A stretch of 64,000 nt of DNA from Mermis nigrescens (taxonomy: Eukaryota; Nematoda; Enoplea; Mermithida; Mermithidae): positions 23,594,685 to 23,658,684 of the forward strand of contig JAVLUZ010000154.1 in the NCBI GenBank assembly GCA_036768485.1, given 5' to 3'. The notes below the pieces were generated by a model, which made no database searches, was not told the origin of the DNA, and worked only from the letters and a program-made list of their open reading frames with translations. The position numbers and the translations under genes are program-made. The stretch's first letter is position 1, and every line of letters begins with the position of its first letter. Shown here piece by piece: positions 1 through 9,477 of the stretch.

Positions 1-118
1 TACGGCCACTTGTGGATCAAATTGCCCGAATGGTATATATACATATATAAATAATCATTAATAGACAGTGCTCGGCTTGCAAAAATATTGATTTTCATGT
101 TGGCTCGCCCTAATTATA

Positions 119-357
119 GAATGACATTCACGTGCTGCGCTTCCAGCATTCACGTGCGCGCTTCCTTCTTGTTGGCGCTATTAATAGCTAAATTGCGCCG
201 TCCCGCATCTCTAGATTTAATGGGATGATACAGATTAATGGCGTATAATAATAAAAAAAGAGATAATAGCGTATGATGGATGAAACGCGGCGCTAGTGAC
301 CCACCATCTATTATAATTTGAGGGTGATAGCGCGTCATCTTTCACGGCGACCACTAA
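119..357. repeat. Solo arm of a foldback element
   Basis: This stretch matches, on the same strand, the right half of the long palindrome at 29748-30150. It shares the core GCGCTTCCTTCTTGTTGGCG and the terminus GCGCGTCATCTTTCACGGCG, followed by ACCACT. Only one arm plus the central loop is present, so it is a half-deleted copy. No coding potential is seen. Confidence 0.7.
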
Positions 358-730
358 ACTTTTGCTAAATGAGAAATTTAAATTTATGTAATTAAATTAA
401 TCAAATTTGAATAAAAATAAATTAAATTTTAAATTAAATTTAAATTAAATTGCACTTGAGGTACTTTGGATTCTAGAATCGCAATTGAAAATTAAACTAT
501 TTTTTAAATTAATTTATAATTTTTGAATCAAGTCTTTCATATTACAGAATTAAACAAACAATTGAACTACATTTTCGGGTTCTAGAGACCTGCCGAGGGC
601 AATGATTGACGATTTTTCTGAAAATCAAGTCCAACGATGAATGAAAATTTAAAACTTTTCGGCAAAAATGCTCCAAATGTATCAAAGGTCGTGTTTGGCT
701 ATTGTCACTATGTCATTTTAGCATTTGTAC
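358..730. other. AT-rich non-coding stretch
   Basis: Very AT-rich sequence with short direct repeats of AAATTAAATT around 400-450. I see no gene, splice site context or recognisable repeat family here. Confidence 0.5.
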
Positions 731-973
731 CGTACGTGGGCAGCAAGAAAATTCTGGGAGGTGGTAGAATTTTTGAAGGTCAAAAAATGGCCTTAAAATG
801 GTGGTATGGCGATAAAAACACCATTTTTCGACGTTACTCTTCAAGCACTATCCATTGGCATCCAAAAATTGCGAAAACAACGAAAACAATTTTCAAAATT
901 GAATTCTGAGGGGTTTCGATTTGACGAGGGTATTCTGTTCCGGGGTATACCCAAACCCCCACGCCCAGGTGTG
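731..973 (+). mobile_element. Mutator-like MITE, family A
   Basis: About 240 bp. It begins near TACGTGGGCAGCA and ends at CACGCCCAGGTGTG. The interior is the family signature: AAGGTCAAAAAATGGCCTT, a CACCATTTTTCGACGTT segment, CACTATCCATTGGCATC, and G/C runs before the end. At least twelve other copies lie in this window in both orientations. Short ORFs across it are incidental. Confidence 0.75.
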
Positions 974-1193
974 ATTTGTACCTATTTTTTAGTCATTTTA
1001 GCCTCCAGTTGGGCTTTTCGAGACTGGGTTGCGAAGGGTAGAAATGTTTGCCAATTAATATCTTAATTTTATTGTTTGATCTTTTTCGATTTTAATTCTG
1101 AGACATTGTAACGACAGACGAAACAGAAAATTGCAAAATAAAATTGAAATTGAAATAAAACATTTTGTTTACCATGATATTAATTTAAACCAT

Positions 1194-1390
1194 ACATGTA
1201 ACGGCTCGAAATTTTGGGGTACTGGCCATTTTTAGGGGAGAATGACTCCTAGAATTTTTGACCAAAAATGACAAGAAAAGGCAACTAAACATATTTAAAA
1301 AACGTATGTTTTCGCCAGAAAATCGGCGGGGGGTTAAAAATTTTCCATTTGTGGGAGATTGAGTCCGACTAATGTTGGGTGGGGACACAT
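1194..1390 (+). mobile_element. MITE family B, diverged copy
   Basis: Starts ACATGTAACGGCTCGAAATT and carries the family-B GGCCATTTTTAGG motif and a mirrored half, ending near a GGTGGGGACACATG segment. No target duplication was recognised. Non-coding. Confidence 0.5.
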
Positions 1391-1392
1391 GA

Positions 1393-1850
1393 TTATGTAA
1401 CGGCTTGGAATTTTGTGTGAAAGTCCCCGGCCATTTTCAGTGAGTTTGCCTCTTATCTATGGCAAAAACGCAAATTTATCCCGAAAATCGGCCAAAAAAT
1501 TTTGCTGGCTCTGTGGATGGGCGACGACCATACGTGGGCAGCACCAAAATTCTGGAGGTGCAAGATTTTTAAAAGATCAAACAGATCCTCAAAAATGGTG
1601 ATTTGGTCACAAAAACACCATTTTTAACGTTTCTCATCGAGCACTATCCATTGGCATCAAAAATTGCGAAAAAACAAAAAATTTCAAAAATTGAATTCTG
1701 GGGGTATTCTGGCTTCTGGGGTATGTTGGTTTATCGGGGGTGCATTCCCCCAACCCCCACGCCTAGGTGGGGCGACGACCAATTTTGGGTGGGGGATCTC
1801 CTGCTAAATTTATGACGGAGCTTCCCTTTCCACCCGTTACATTTCTGAGC
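1393..1850 (+). mobile_element. MITE family B copy split by a family A copy
   Basis: Begins TATGTAACGGCTTGGAATTT and ends at CACCCGTTAC. It is interrupted at 1529-1770 by a family A element, and the family B sequence continues on both sides of it. Family B is therefore the older insertion here. Confidence 0.6.
1529..1770 (+). mobile_element. Mutator-like MITE, family A, with 9 bp TSD
   Basis: 242 bp element starting CATACGTGGGC and ending GCCTAGGTGG. It is flanked by a perfect 9 bp duplication, GGCGACGAC, at 1520-1528 and 1771-1779. A 9 bp duplication with short terminal inverted repeats is the hallmark of Mutator-like transposition; the class call is inference from that. Confidence 0.85.
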
Positions 1851-1897
1851 TAAGATATATCTAGCTACAGCAATCTCGGCTAAAATTTGATTATTAG

Positions 1898-4800
1898 GTA
1901 AAGAGGGCACCGGAATTAGTCTGCCCGGAGCATCTTTGGCTTATCGAATGAGCGACGCTGACGGAAATGACCTTAGCGCTGCCTATACACAACAAAGCTG
2001 CACCACTCACAAATCCCTGCTTTTACCCTACGCTTTATTTGGCCTGGGGCGATCGCCTAATTTTGTCGACAGGCTCATTTTGGGTAATTTTATTTATTTG
2101 TTAGTTTTTATTTGTGCTTACCATAAATGATCTGGGGGAGGTGGGTCGAAAGTTTTCACCTCCCTCCAGAAATTTTTTTAGCTCCGGTCCCGTAGAATTC
2201 GTGATTTTCCAAAGAAATCCGGTGGAAATATTATGTTTTAAGAGTTTTTAGCGGTCTTTGGGATCAAAAGTGTCAAATTTTCGGCGATTCGCGCCATATA
2301 TTCATTTTTTGAATATATTTTGTTCAATTCACTCGATTTTTTCCGTATTTCTTCGAAATTTTTAAAATTGTTTCTATGTTTCAAAAAGAAAGAGCATTGT
2401 CAAATACGCCAAAAATGGGGTTTTGGACGCATAACGGGTTTACTGGAAAAATCTGCACGCGTTTTAATCGTGTGAACGGCAAGTAAATTTACATGATAGA
2501 GTCCATTATGACATATCATTGCTAAGTTTATTATCCCAGCTGTTCAACCGTACGACTGTCAAATTCGAAAAAATCTGCGTGTGCTACACAAAATGAGTCT
2601 AATCTGAAGATAATTCGTAATATCGTCTGCAACTACTCGCTTTTTTTTGTACGAGCCTCTTTGTACATGTACAAAGATCTCCGGAAAAGTCTTTGTACGA
2701 GCGAAATTTTTTTGTACATATAACGTATAGATATGCAATTGAATGTACACATTTTTACGTACTACTATATTGTTATCCGTGACCCGCACTCTTCGCAAAA
2801 GGTGTAACTTTGTCCTAAATTTAACTGGTTATATTAGTTTGGCCCGAAACGCCAAAATTTTCATGAGTCTTAGGTTGAAATTACACATAAAATTCGACTC
2901 AGCAACTCAAAATTACTTTTGTTATACAATTATAAATAATAAGCGGTTGCAATGTGCTGACTGAATCTCATAATAGACACCAATTTGCTTTTGAATTTAA
3001 TGCAACGCAAAGATAAAAGAGTCAATTCTATCTTCAAACGGCAGAAAACAGTGCAAAGTTGTTTAATAGTTCTTTTTTCTGCATAAAATCTTTATAAAAC
3101 AGTAGAAATAGATGTAAAAGATGCTTCAATCTGTACAAAGATGCTTACAGATAGATTTTGGAGTGTTAAATGCCCGCGCTTGGAGCTAAATAGAATGTAA
3201 TTATGATACTCGGCGCGAAGCGCCGAAAATTTTCAGAAATTTTGCTGAAAAATACTCCAAAAAACGTTAAAATTACTATTACTTTGCCCCAAAAAGTCTT
3301 TGTACGTTGTACAAAGATGGCTCCGAAAATCTTTGTACGAGCCTCAAAATCTTTGTCTCGTACAAAAAAAACAGTGGTCTGTACAAACTGTATTGCAAAA
3401 GATGAGTTGCGAAAATATGAGTCATTATTACACGAGTTTTATAATTCAAACTTATTCTATATACATACGTGATTAGGCAGATTAATGTCCAACTAAAAGA
3501 GGCTATGATTATCGGGCATTAATGAATTAACCTTAAAACTTAAAATCAACAGGTTTTAAACTGAGGAAGATTGAGAATGTTTTTCCTACTAAATTACTTC
3601 TGCAATTCTTTTAAAGTCGCAAAGTTAACAACCTAGGGTGCAGTATATACCAGAAGGTTGAGAATTATACAAATCTCGCACTTAATGCTTACAACCGGAT
3701 TCCGCCTAGATTTTTTACAATCACATCACAACACCAAGCTTCTTCCGTTTATTCAGGTTTTCTGAATTTAGTTACAACAACATTACAGCGTTGAGGTGTT
3801 TACAACTACTTTTCAGTACCAAGCTTCATCCTCTAATTTGAGGCGAACTAGATTTAGCTTTACAACTTATTTACAACATCGAGCTTCACTTGTTTATATT
3901 AGTGTTTTCCACATTTAGTGTCAAACAACTTTGAAACGTCAAGCATTTTCCGTTTATTTTAGACTTAGCGAATTCAGTTTACGACCGCTTTACAATATCT
4001 CAGCTTCATCCGCTTATTTAAGACTAATCGGATTTAATCTACACCAACTTTACAGTACATAGCTTCATCCGTTTGTTTGAAGAGCATATGCTAAATTCAG
4101 TTTACAACTACTTTAAATATCATGCTTCATCCAAGCTTATCTCAGGCTAAGCGGATTTAGATTGCAGCTACTTTACAAGATCGAGTATTATTCGTTTATT
4201 TTAAGCTTTTTAAATCTAGTTTACAACTACTTTACGACAGCGAGCATTTTCAGTTTAATAGGCTTTTGAAATTCAGTTTACGACCATTTTACAATACCAA
4301 GCTTCGTCGCTTAACTGAAGCTAACCGTATTTAGTTTACAACCATACATGTGCTTGGGGTTGACCTCCGCAGAATGGCTCCTGCTGACCCCCCAGAATCG
4401 TCGTCTTTTTTGAATAAATCGTGGAAATATGTTCTCAAGCGTTTTCAGCTATAGTTTAGCTCAAAATGTGAAATGTTCGGCCATTTTTTCATTTTTTGAC
4501 TGTTATTTGTTGAGTTTACTCATTTTTTGTTTTTTTTTGTTCTAGAAAGAACGAAACCCTTTAAATCTTCGAAAAATAGTGTTTTTGACGTGCATTAATG
4601 CACTAATGGTTTTAATGTCCAAAAAAAGTAGGAACTTTTTCAAAATATTTTTGGGCTGACCCCCCAGAATTTTCGTGCAGTACGTATATGTTCGCCACTA
4701 CTTTACAACGCCGAGTTTCTTGCTCGTTTTTATTTCAGGCATATCAAATTATTTTTAAGTCCAAAAAAGGTGGGAACTTTTCAAACCCCCAGAATTCACG

Positions 4801-5136
4801 CGCAGCACGTATATGTTTGCCACTGCTTTACAACACCGAGTTTCGTTCGTTTTTATTTCAGGCATACCAAATTATCCAGCCGCTTCGCAAACCTGGCAGC
4901 AAATTGTGCCCAACAGTCGAGTGTATGTGATTCCTTATCCATCGAAAGAACCGTCAATGTGGATCGGACGTTTGTATATAACGCCAAATCGACTGATTCT
5001 GATGTCGGTTGCTGCGTTGGGCGGCGTTTGCCTGCTTATCTGCGTGTTCATAGTCATTTTGCAATGTTACGAATGGAGGCAGGACAAGACAGAACGCGCC
5101 TTACTCAAAAAACGATTCCATTTCGACGCCATGTGA
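1898..5136 (+). CDS. 3' end of an unrecognised gene for a C-terminally membrane-anchored protein (two exons)
   Basis: I do not recognise this protein. Two exons fit together: 1898-2083 (after TTATTAG, before GTAATT) and 4862-5136 (after TTTTATTTCAG, stop TGA at 5134). The first ends in phase 1 and the second starts with the two bases that complete the codon, so the frame is kept. Together they encode about 152 residues: 61 of an apparently extracellular or lumenal region (LAYRMSDADGNDL, one CTTH motif), then a segment with VPNSRVYVIPYPSKEP, then one strongly hydrophobic helix (LILMSVAALGGVCLLICVFI) and a basic cytosolic tail (WRQDKTERALLKKRF). This is type I topology if the upstream part has a signal peptide. 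Upstream exons would lie before the window. No clear AATAAA follows the stop. Exon pairing is inferred from phase and codon content only. Confidence 0.5.
2128..2480 (+). repeat. Dispersed repeat family D
   Basis: This segment carries a signature also found near 4375-4685, 22405-22760, 25655-26015, 26075-26395, 35520-35880, 41790-42010 and 47085-47330: CCCCAGAATTCGCGATTTTC, AAGTGTCAAATTTTCGGCG, a TATATTTTGTTCAA segment and an AGAACATCGTCAGAAA-like segment. Some copies end in ACATGCGCAG-like inverted termini. It lies in the intron of the gene ending at 5136. Non-coding. Confidence 0.55.
2637..3378. mobile_element. Diverged hAT-2-like element (GTACAAAGA family)
   Basis: Both ends carry a long T or A run followed by GTACGAG or its complement, with repeated CTTTGTACATGTACAAAGAT motifs near each end and a GGCGCGAAGCGCC hairpin inside. 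It resembles the better preserved copies at 18882-19306 and 33899-34287 but is longer, and its target duplication is not clear. Confidence 0.5.
3714..4345 (+). repeat. Degenerate tandem array, ~60 bp unit
   Basis: About ten diverged units share the pattern TTTACAACTACTTTACAA, then an AAGCTTCATCCGTTTATTT-like segment and a CTAAGCGGATTTAG-like segment. Unit length is near 59-63 bp. The array lies in the intron between the two exons at 1898-2083 and 4862-5136. The intron end at 4813-4862 resembles a further diverged unit. Confidence 0.7.
4612..4862 (+). repeat. Tandem duplication spanning a 3' splice site
   Basis: Two ~123 bp units contain AGTACGTATATGTT or a close match, then CTTTACAAC, a long pyrimidine tract and TTTTATTTCAGGCATA. 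The AG dinucleotides lie at 4737-4738 and 4860-4861. Only the second is followed by a long open exon, so the first looks like a decoy acceptor made by the duplication. Confidence 0.65.
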
Positions 5137-5199
5137 TATACTGCGCAAACTTTATATGCATGTTGCATACATGCAACAGGGAATGGCTTAATGGGTGTG

Positions 5200-5470
5200 G
5201 CGGCATACGTGGCGGAGGGAGGGTTTGTGGGGTATGCACTCCCCGCGAGAAACCAAAATACCCCCCTCCAGAAAACAAAATACCCCCTCCACAATTCAAT
5301 TTTTTTAAATTTTTTAAATTTTTTTGCAATTTTTTGATGCCAACGGATAGTGCTTGTTGAGAAACGTTGAAAAATGACGTTTTTTCGCCATACCATCATT
5401 TTTAAGGCCATTTTTTACCTTTGAAAAATCTTGCACCCCCTTCCTCGGAACTTTGGTGCCGCCGACCTAT
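5200..5470 (-). mobile_element. Mutator-like MITE, family A, reverse copy
   Basis: Reverse-complement copy of family A: starts around ATACGTGGCGG, contains TTTTTTGATGCCAACGGATA and GCCATTTTTTACCTTTGAAA, and ends GGTGCCGCCGACCTATG. It lies just downstream of the stop codon at 5136, so it may form part of that gene's 3' UTR. Open frames across it are incidental. Confidence 0.7.
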
Positions 5471-5883
5471 GGTGTGGGGATTGATGACATGGGTACTGAA
5501 CCAGATATGCACGTGGGGGATTGGGGATCTGGGACCTAAGAATGAAAAAATGGAAAATTTTCTCAGGACAATGAGGCAAAATGATGGTAAAAAACGGATG
5601 TAAATTGAATTTTTTCTTCCAAAAATGCTTAAAATGGAACGGAAACTGTGTACTAAAGTAGTTTTAACGTTGTTTTAGCGCTTATACGAAGTTTTAAGGT
5701 CATTTTAGCCTAAAAAAGCTCTAATGCTTTACCCCCTTCAGATCTGCCATGCTGTGCATCTGTAGCCTGAATCCCCTCCCCTCCAAGTCGATAGACCCCA
5801 GAATTGAATATTTGATACTGTTTTTGGCATTGACCTCATCCGGCTTCCAAGAATTTGGTTGCTGTCCATGCATGGTCTGGAGA

Positions 5884-6124
5884 GATCCCCACCGTAGGTG
5901 GGCAGCACCAAGATTCTGGGGTTGTGCAATTTTTTAAACGTCAAAAAATGGTGTTAAAAATGCGGGATGGCGAAAAACACTATTTTTCAACGTTTCTCAT
6001 TGAGCTCTATCCATTGGCATCAAAATATCGCGAAAAATAGAAAATTTTCAAAAATTGAATTCTGGGTGGGTATTCGGCCTTCGGGGGGGTGCATACCCCA
6101 AAATCTCCCCCCACGCCCACGTGT
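5884..6124 (+). mobile_element. Mutator-like MITE, family A
   Basis: Starts near CGTAGGTGGGCAGC and ends GCCCACGTGT. The flanks GATCCCCAC and GATCCCACC are a plausible degenerate 9 bp duplication. On the right it abuts a family-B-like repeat that ends CGATCCGTTACGTGTATG near 6327. Confidence 0.7.
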
Positions 6125-6933
6125 GATCCCACCCAAAAATGGTCGTCCCCTCATCTTCCCCAAATTCAGGAGACATGTGACACCACTGGATTTTGGCGAA
6201 ATTTGCGTTTTTAGGCCATTTTTTTCAAGTTTTTTGTCCATTTTAGGCCAAAAATCGGTGTCATTTACCCCCGCCTTCATAAAATGACGACGGAATCTCT
6301 CCCAAAATTTCGATCCGTTACGTGTATGGCGTGTTGTGATATTTTGTATTCAAGAACTTTTATTTTCGTTGTATTATAGAATATTTTAAAAATGGTCTGT
6401 TTCGAATACGTAGTTCACCCATTCTTGTGTATCTTCGACAAAAAAACCTAAAACATACAGCTATGATTAAACGTTGTAAGGGATTCGGGGTCTAAAACAA
6501 CCAAAGGTCGAAAAAACTTACGAAAAATTAGCTATATCCATTGGTACTTACGTAAAAAAATGACGGGAAAAACGTCTCTCAAATTTTATTCTCGGGGTCT
6601 GTCGAATATGAGTATCACACGTGCGTGGGGGTTTGGCTGGACCCCTCAGAATCTGAAAGACCACTTTCCACAAATCGATAGACCCACCAGGGTTGAATTA
6701 TTGGTGCTGTTTTTCGGAAATTTGGCTCCGTTGGACCCCCAAGAATTTGTTGCTGCCTATCCATGGTCTAGTCAGACACTGGCACTGTCATGTGTGATCG
6801 TACGTAACTCGTACGGAACTCGGTTCTTAAAAATTAACGCGGATAATTTTGCGACTAAAATATTAATCCAACCGAAAATCAGTTTTGTGGGTAGGTAAGT
6901 AACAATCTACATATGTTTTTTCGTGCCTATTCA

Positions 6934-7145
6934 CATACGTGTAACAGGGGAGATGGGGGATCCCCCACCCTAAGTCGGACGTCCCCCACTCCCCAAAGCC
7001 AGAAAACTTTTGACCCCCCATTTTTGGAAGAAATTGAATTATTTGGCCGTTTTTAGGCGTTTTTTGGCCAAAAATTGGAGGTCATGTACCCCCCACCCCC
7101 TAAAAATGGCTGGAACCCCCTCCGATTTCGAGCCTCTATATGTAT
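6934..7145 (-). mobile_element. MITE family B with 9 bp TSD
   Basis: 212 bp element starting CATACGTGTAAC and ending CTATATGTAT, with the reversed family interior (CCCACCCTAAGTCGGACGTC, then GATTTCGAGCC). It is flanked by a perfect 9 bp duplication, GCCTATTCA, at 6925-6933 and 7146-7154. Non-coding; Mutator-like by duplication length. Confidence 0.85.
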
Positions 7146-7386
7146 GCCTATTCACCTATATCGCATAATTGTACTCTGTGCATTGTATGCAGTTTTTGGT
7201 CGCTGTCTTAGCGTCGTCAATGAATTGGTAGAGCCAGCCATGCTGTAATGTATCTAACCTACATAAACATATGTTCGTTCGGTCGTTTATTTATGTATTC
7301 TGTTTAAACTATTGCTCATCGAATATCTAATTGTTTACACATCAACTTGTCTATTTTTGCTCAAAACATTTCGTGTAGGTAACTTA

Positions 7387-7933
7387 TAGTCTGTTTCATT
7401 TATCCGAAAGCTTTTTCAGTAAATGTTTTCGGAGGCTACAGTAACCCCTTCTTTCTTATTTACTGTAGTTCGCTACATCTCACTGTAGTTACGTAGCAGA
7501 GAAGGGTTTTTCACTAACTTTTTTGCGACATAATTTATTCTCGTCTTCCAGCAAATTAATCGACTTGCAGATAAAAATCGCGCATTCAGCTTATCCTTAG
7601 TTGACACTTTAAGCACAATAGACTAAGCTGTTAACAAACGCCGCGAACTCCCTCGTAGCTCAGTGGTAAAACGTCTGCTTGTCGTGTCGAAACAACTGCG
7701 TTCGATTCCGCCCGATAGCTTTTTATTTAATGCACTTACTGTTGTATGTCCCAGTACTGATTAAATGCCTAGATTAAATTTATATAGGCGGATTAGTGCA
7801 TTGAAAATGGAAGAATTCCAGCCACTCGCCCTCACTGAGCTGATCTGCCGAATTGCAGTAATTCGACTTGTTTCGCTTACTGTAGCCCTAAAAAGAATTG
7901 ACTAAAAAGCTCTCGAATAAATGAAACAGACTA
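7387..7933. mobile_element. Large MITE with TAGTCTGTTTCA ends and an internal tRNA-like unit
   Basis: 547 bp between TAGTCTGTTTCATTTATCC and its inverted copy GGAT-less ATAAATGAAACAGACTA end at 7933. The next inner segments are also complementary: AAAGCTTTTTCAGT near the left end pairs with CTAAAAAGCTCTCG near the right end, and CTACAGTAA pairs with TTACTGTAG. TA flanks both ends. It is over three times longer than the six sister elements (134-168 bp). The extra interior holds the tRNA-like sequence at 7650-7722. Confidence 0.7.
7650..7722 (+). tRNA. tRNA-like pseudogene or SINE head
   Basis: An A box (TAGCTCAGTGG, 7656-7666) and a B box (GTTCGATTCC, 7700-7709) are correctly spaced, and a T5 run at 7720-7724 could end Pol III transcription. 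The anticodon arm reads TCTGC, a 7-base loop with GTC, then GTCGA, which pairs poorly. The acceptor stem also does not close well. It is more likely a decayed tRNA or tRNA-derived promoter than a functional tRNA-Asp. Confidence 0.5.
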
Positions 7934-8186
7934 TAACTACCTGTAGTCTATGTCACAAAGCTTTGTGCGCGAAAATAAATTTTCAGCGATCCTATTGAAA
8001 CGCAAGTTGCATAGCAAAACTTCATTGGCTTATCAATCGCTGCCCACAGTTTGTGATTACTGCTTTAGTTAAATCGCTTGTGTAATCAATTAGTAGGTAT
8101 ACATAGACTCGAAAATGGTTATCCATGCACAAGGTTTCGTGATAGAGACTGTGAGTGCGGTGCACATACACGCTCATCGAACTCTT

Positions 8187-8390
8187 GCGCTTTCCCGACA
8201 GCATGCTTCGCTGTTCGGATGCGCTTTCCCATCATCTCGTTTCGCTGTTTGGATGTGCTTTCCCGTCAGCTCTTTTGCTGTCCAGACGGGCTTTCCTGTC
8301 AGCTCGTTTCGCTGTTCAGATGTGATTTCCGTCAGCTCGTTTCACTGTTTGGATGTGCTTTCCTGTCAGCTCATTTCGCTGTTCGAATGG
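8187..8390 (+). repeat. Tandem repeat, ~34 bp x 6
   Basis: Six units of a TGCTTTCCTGTCAGCTCGTT-like segment followed by TCGCTGTTCGGATG, diverged from one another by point changes and small indels. It is GC-richer than its surroundings. The open frames running through it come from the repeat and are not supported as genes. Confidence 0.75.
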
Positions 8391-8575
8391 ATGAGCTATT
8401 TATAGCTTGTGCGCATTCTTTTGCGCTTTAAACCGTCGGGATGACGTTTCATCTCCGGGATAGATAATGCAAATTTCAGGTTATTGAGCACTGGTTCGGC
8501 TCGCGAAAGCGACCGAACACTGCGCAGTGGCGGGTCTTCGGACCTGCCCAGTTTTTAGGTTTTCAATTACAAGAC

Positions 8576-8709
8576 TACAATCTGCTTCACATAACTTCGT
8601 GCATAAATTTATTATACATAGATCAATGCTACATATACATAATCGCCATCCGTCAGATTATTGTCGGAGATATTAAAATTTATGACCGAAGCTGTGTGAA
8701 ACAGACTAC
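8576..8709. mobile_element. TAGTCTGTTTCA-family MITE
   Basis: Ends TACAATCTGCTTCACATAAC and GTGTGAAACAGACTACA are inverted repeats. The interior has the family pattern (CGTGCATAAATT ... GTCAGATTATTGTCGG ... TATGACCGAAGC). Non-coding. Confidence 0.75.
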
Positions 8710-8898
8710 AATCATGATTTGCATAGGATGTAATTGACACTAAACAGGCATTGGGCCGATATCGGACCTATTCGAAATTTTCACTTGCTGCAAATCGTCG
8801 CTGTTCGGTTATTCCGGTTCATAACCCCTTAATTATTGTTTGCAAAAGGTCGTTTAGATAATATCCAACAAGCTACAGGGTATAGAAATGGTCTACTG

Positions 8899-9063
8899 TA
8901 GTCTGTTTCGCATAAGTTTGGGTTTGCATTTTAACAATTTTTTCGAAGGTGAGCCGACAGATTACGGTGATTATATATCAAATCAATGCTATAGTCGCAT
9001 TCTGTCGGCTTATTGTCGGAAGTATTTTTAAAATTCATGCCCAAACTTGTGCGAAACAGACTA
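8899..9063. mobile_element. TAGTCTGTTTCA-family MITE
   Basis: 165 bp between TAGTCTGTTTCGCATAAGTT and AACTTGTGCGAAACAGACTA, a near-perfect terminal inverted repeat of about 25 bp that continues into TGGG/CCCA. The interior matches the sister copies (ATTACGGTGATTATATATCA, GTCGGCTTATTGTCGG). Confidence 0.8.
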
Positions 9064-9477
9064 TAATTGTCAGGTTTTTATCCTCTAGATTCGTTGGTTT
9101 AAAATTTCAAACACAAGCTTGGTAGATTACCTAATTTAATCTAGTTCTGTTAGTAATTTTACTGTAAACAAGGTCAATTCGGAAGTTTTTCGCAATTGGG
9201 CAGTAAGAAAAAGTTTTCGTGTCATTTTTCATCTTTTCACTGTCCGGTCGGGTTTGCACTGCAAACCTCAATTCGACGTCCAGGTTGAAATTTTCGCACC
9301 GAGTTTAATTTGCTTTTGGGGTTTTAAAATTGTAGGAGCCGTAAATCTTGAATAAAGAAGAAGAAGAAGAAGAAAGTGTTTATTGTCAGAAAAATACACG
9401 AAAATTGATAAAACACAAATACATGATAAAATAGCGACTGAACAAGAGGACATACACAGATCACGAAAGTGATACAA

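Noticed and set aside
4770..5360. 196-codon plus-strand frame.
   Set aside because: It overlaps the better supported exon in another frame and continues into a reversed MITE.
8187..8390. Could the regular 34 bp repeat be a CRISPR array?
   Set aside because: Units are directly adjacent without unique spacers, diverged, and in a eukaryotic genome; it is a minisatellite.
8078..8431. 117-codon frame with repeated Cys/Phe/Arg motifs.
   Set aside because: It is the translation of a 34 bp tandem repeat, and other frames are equally open.
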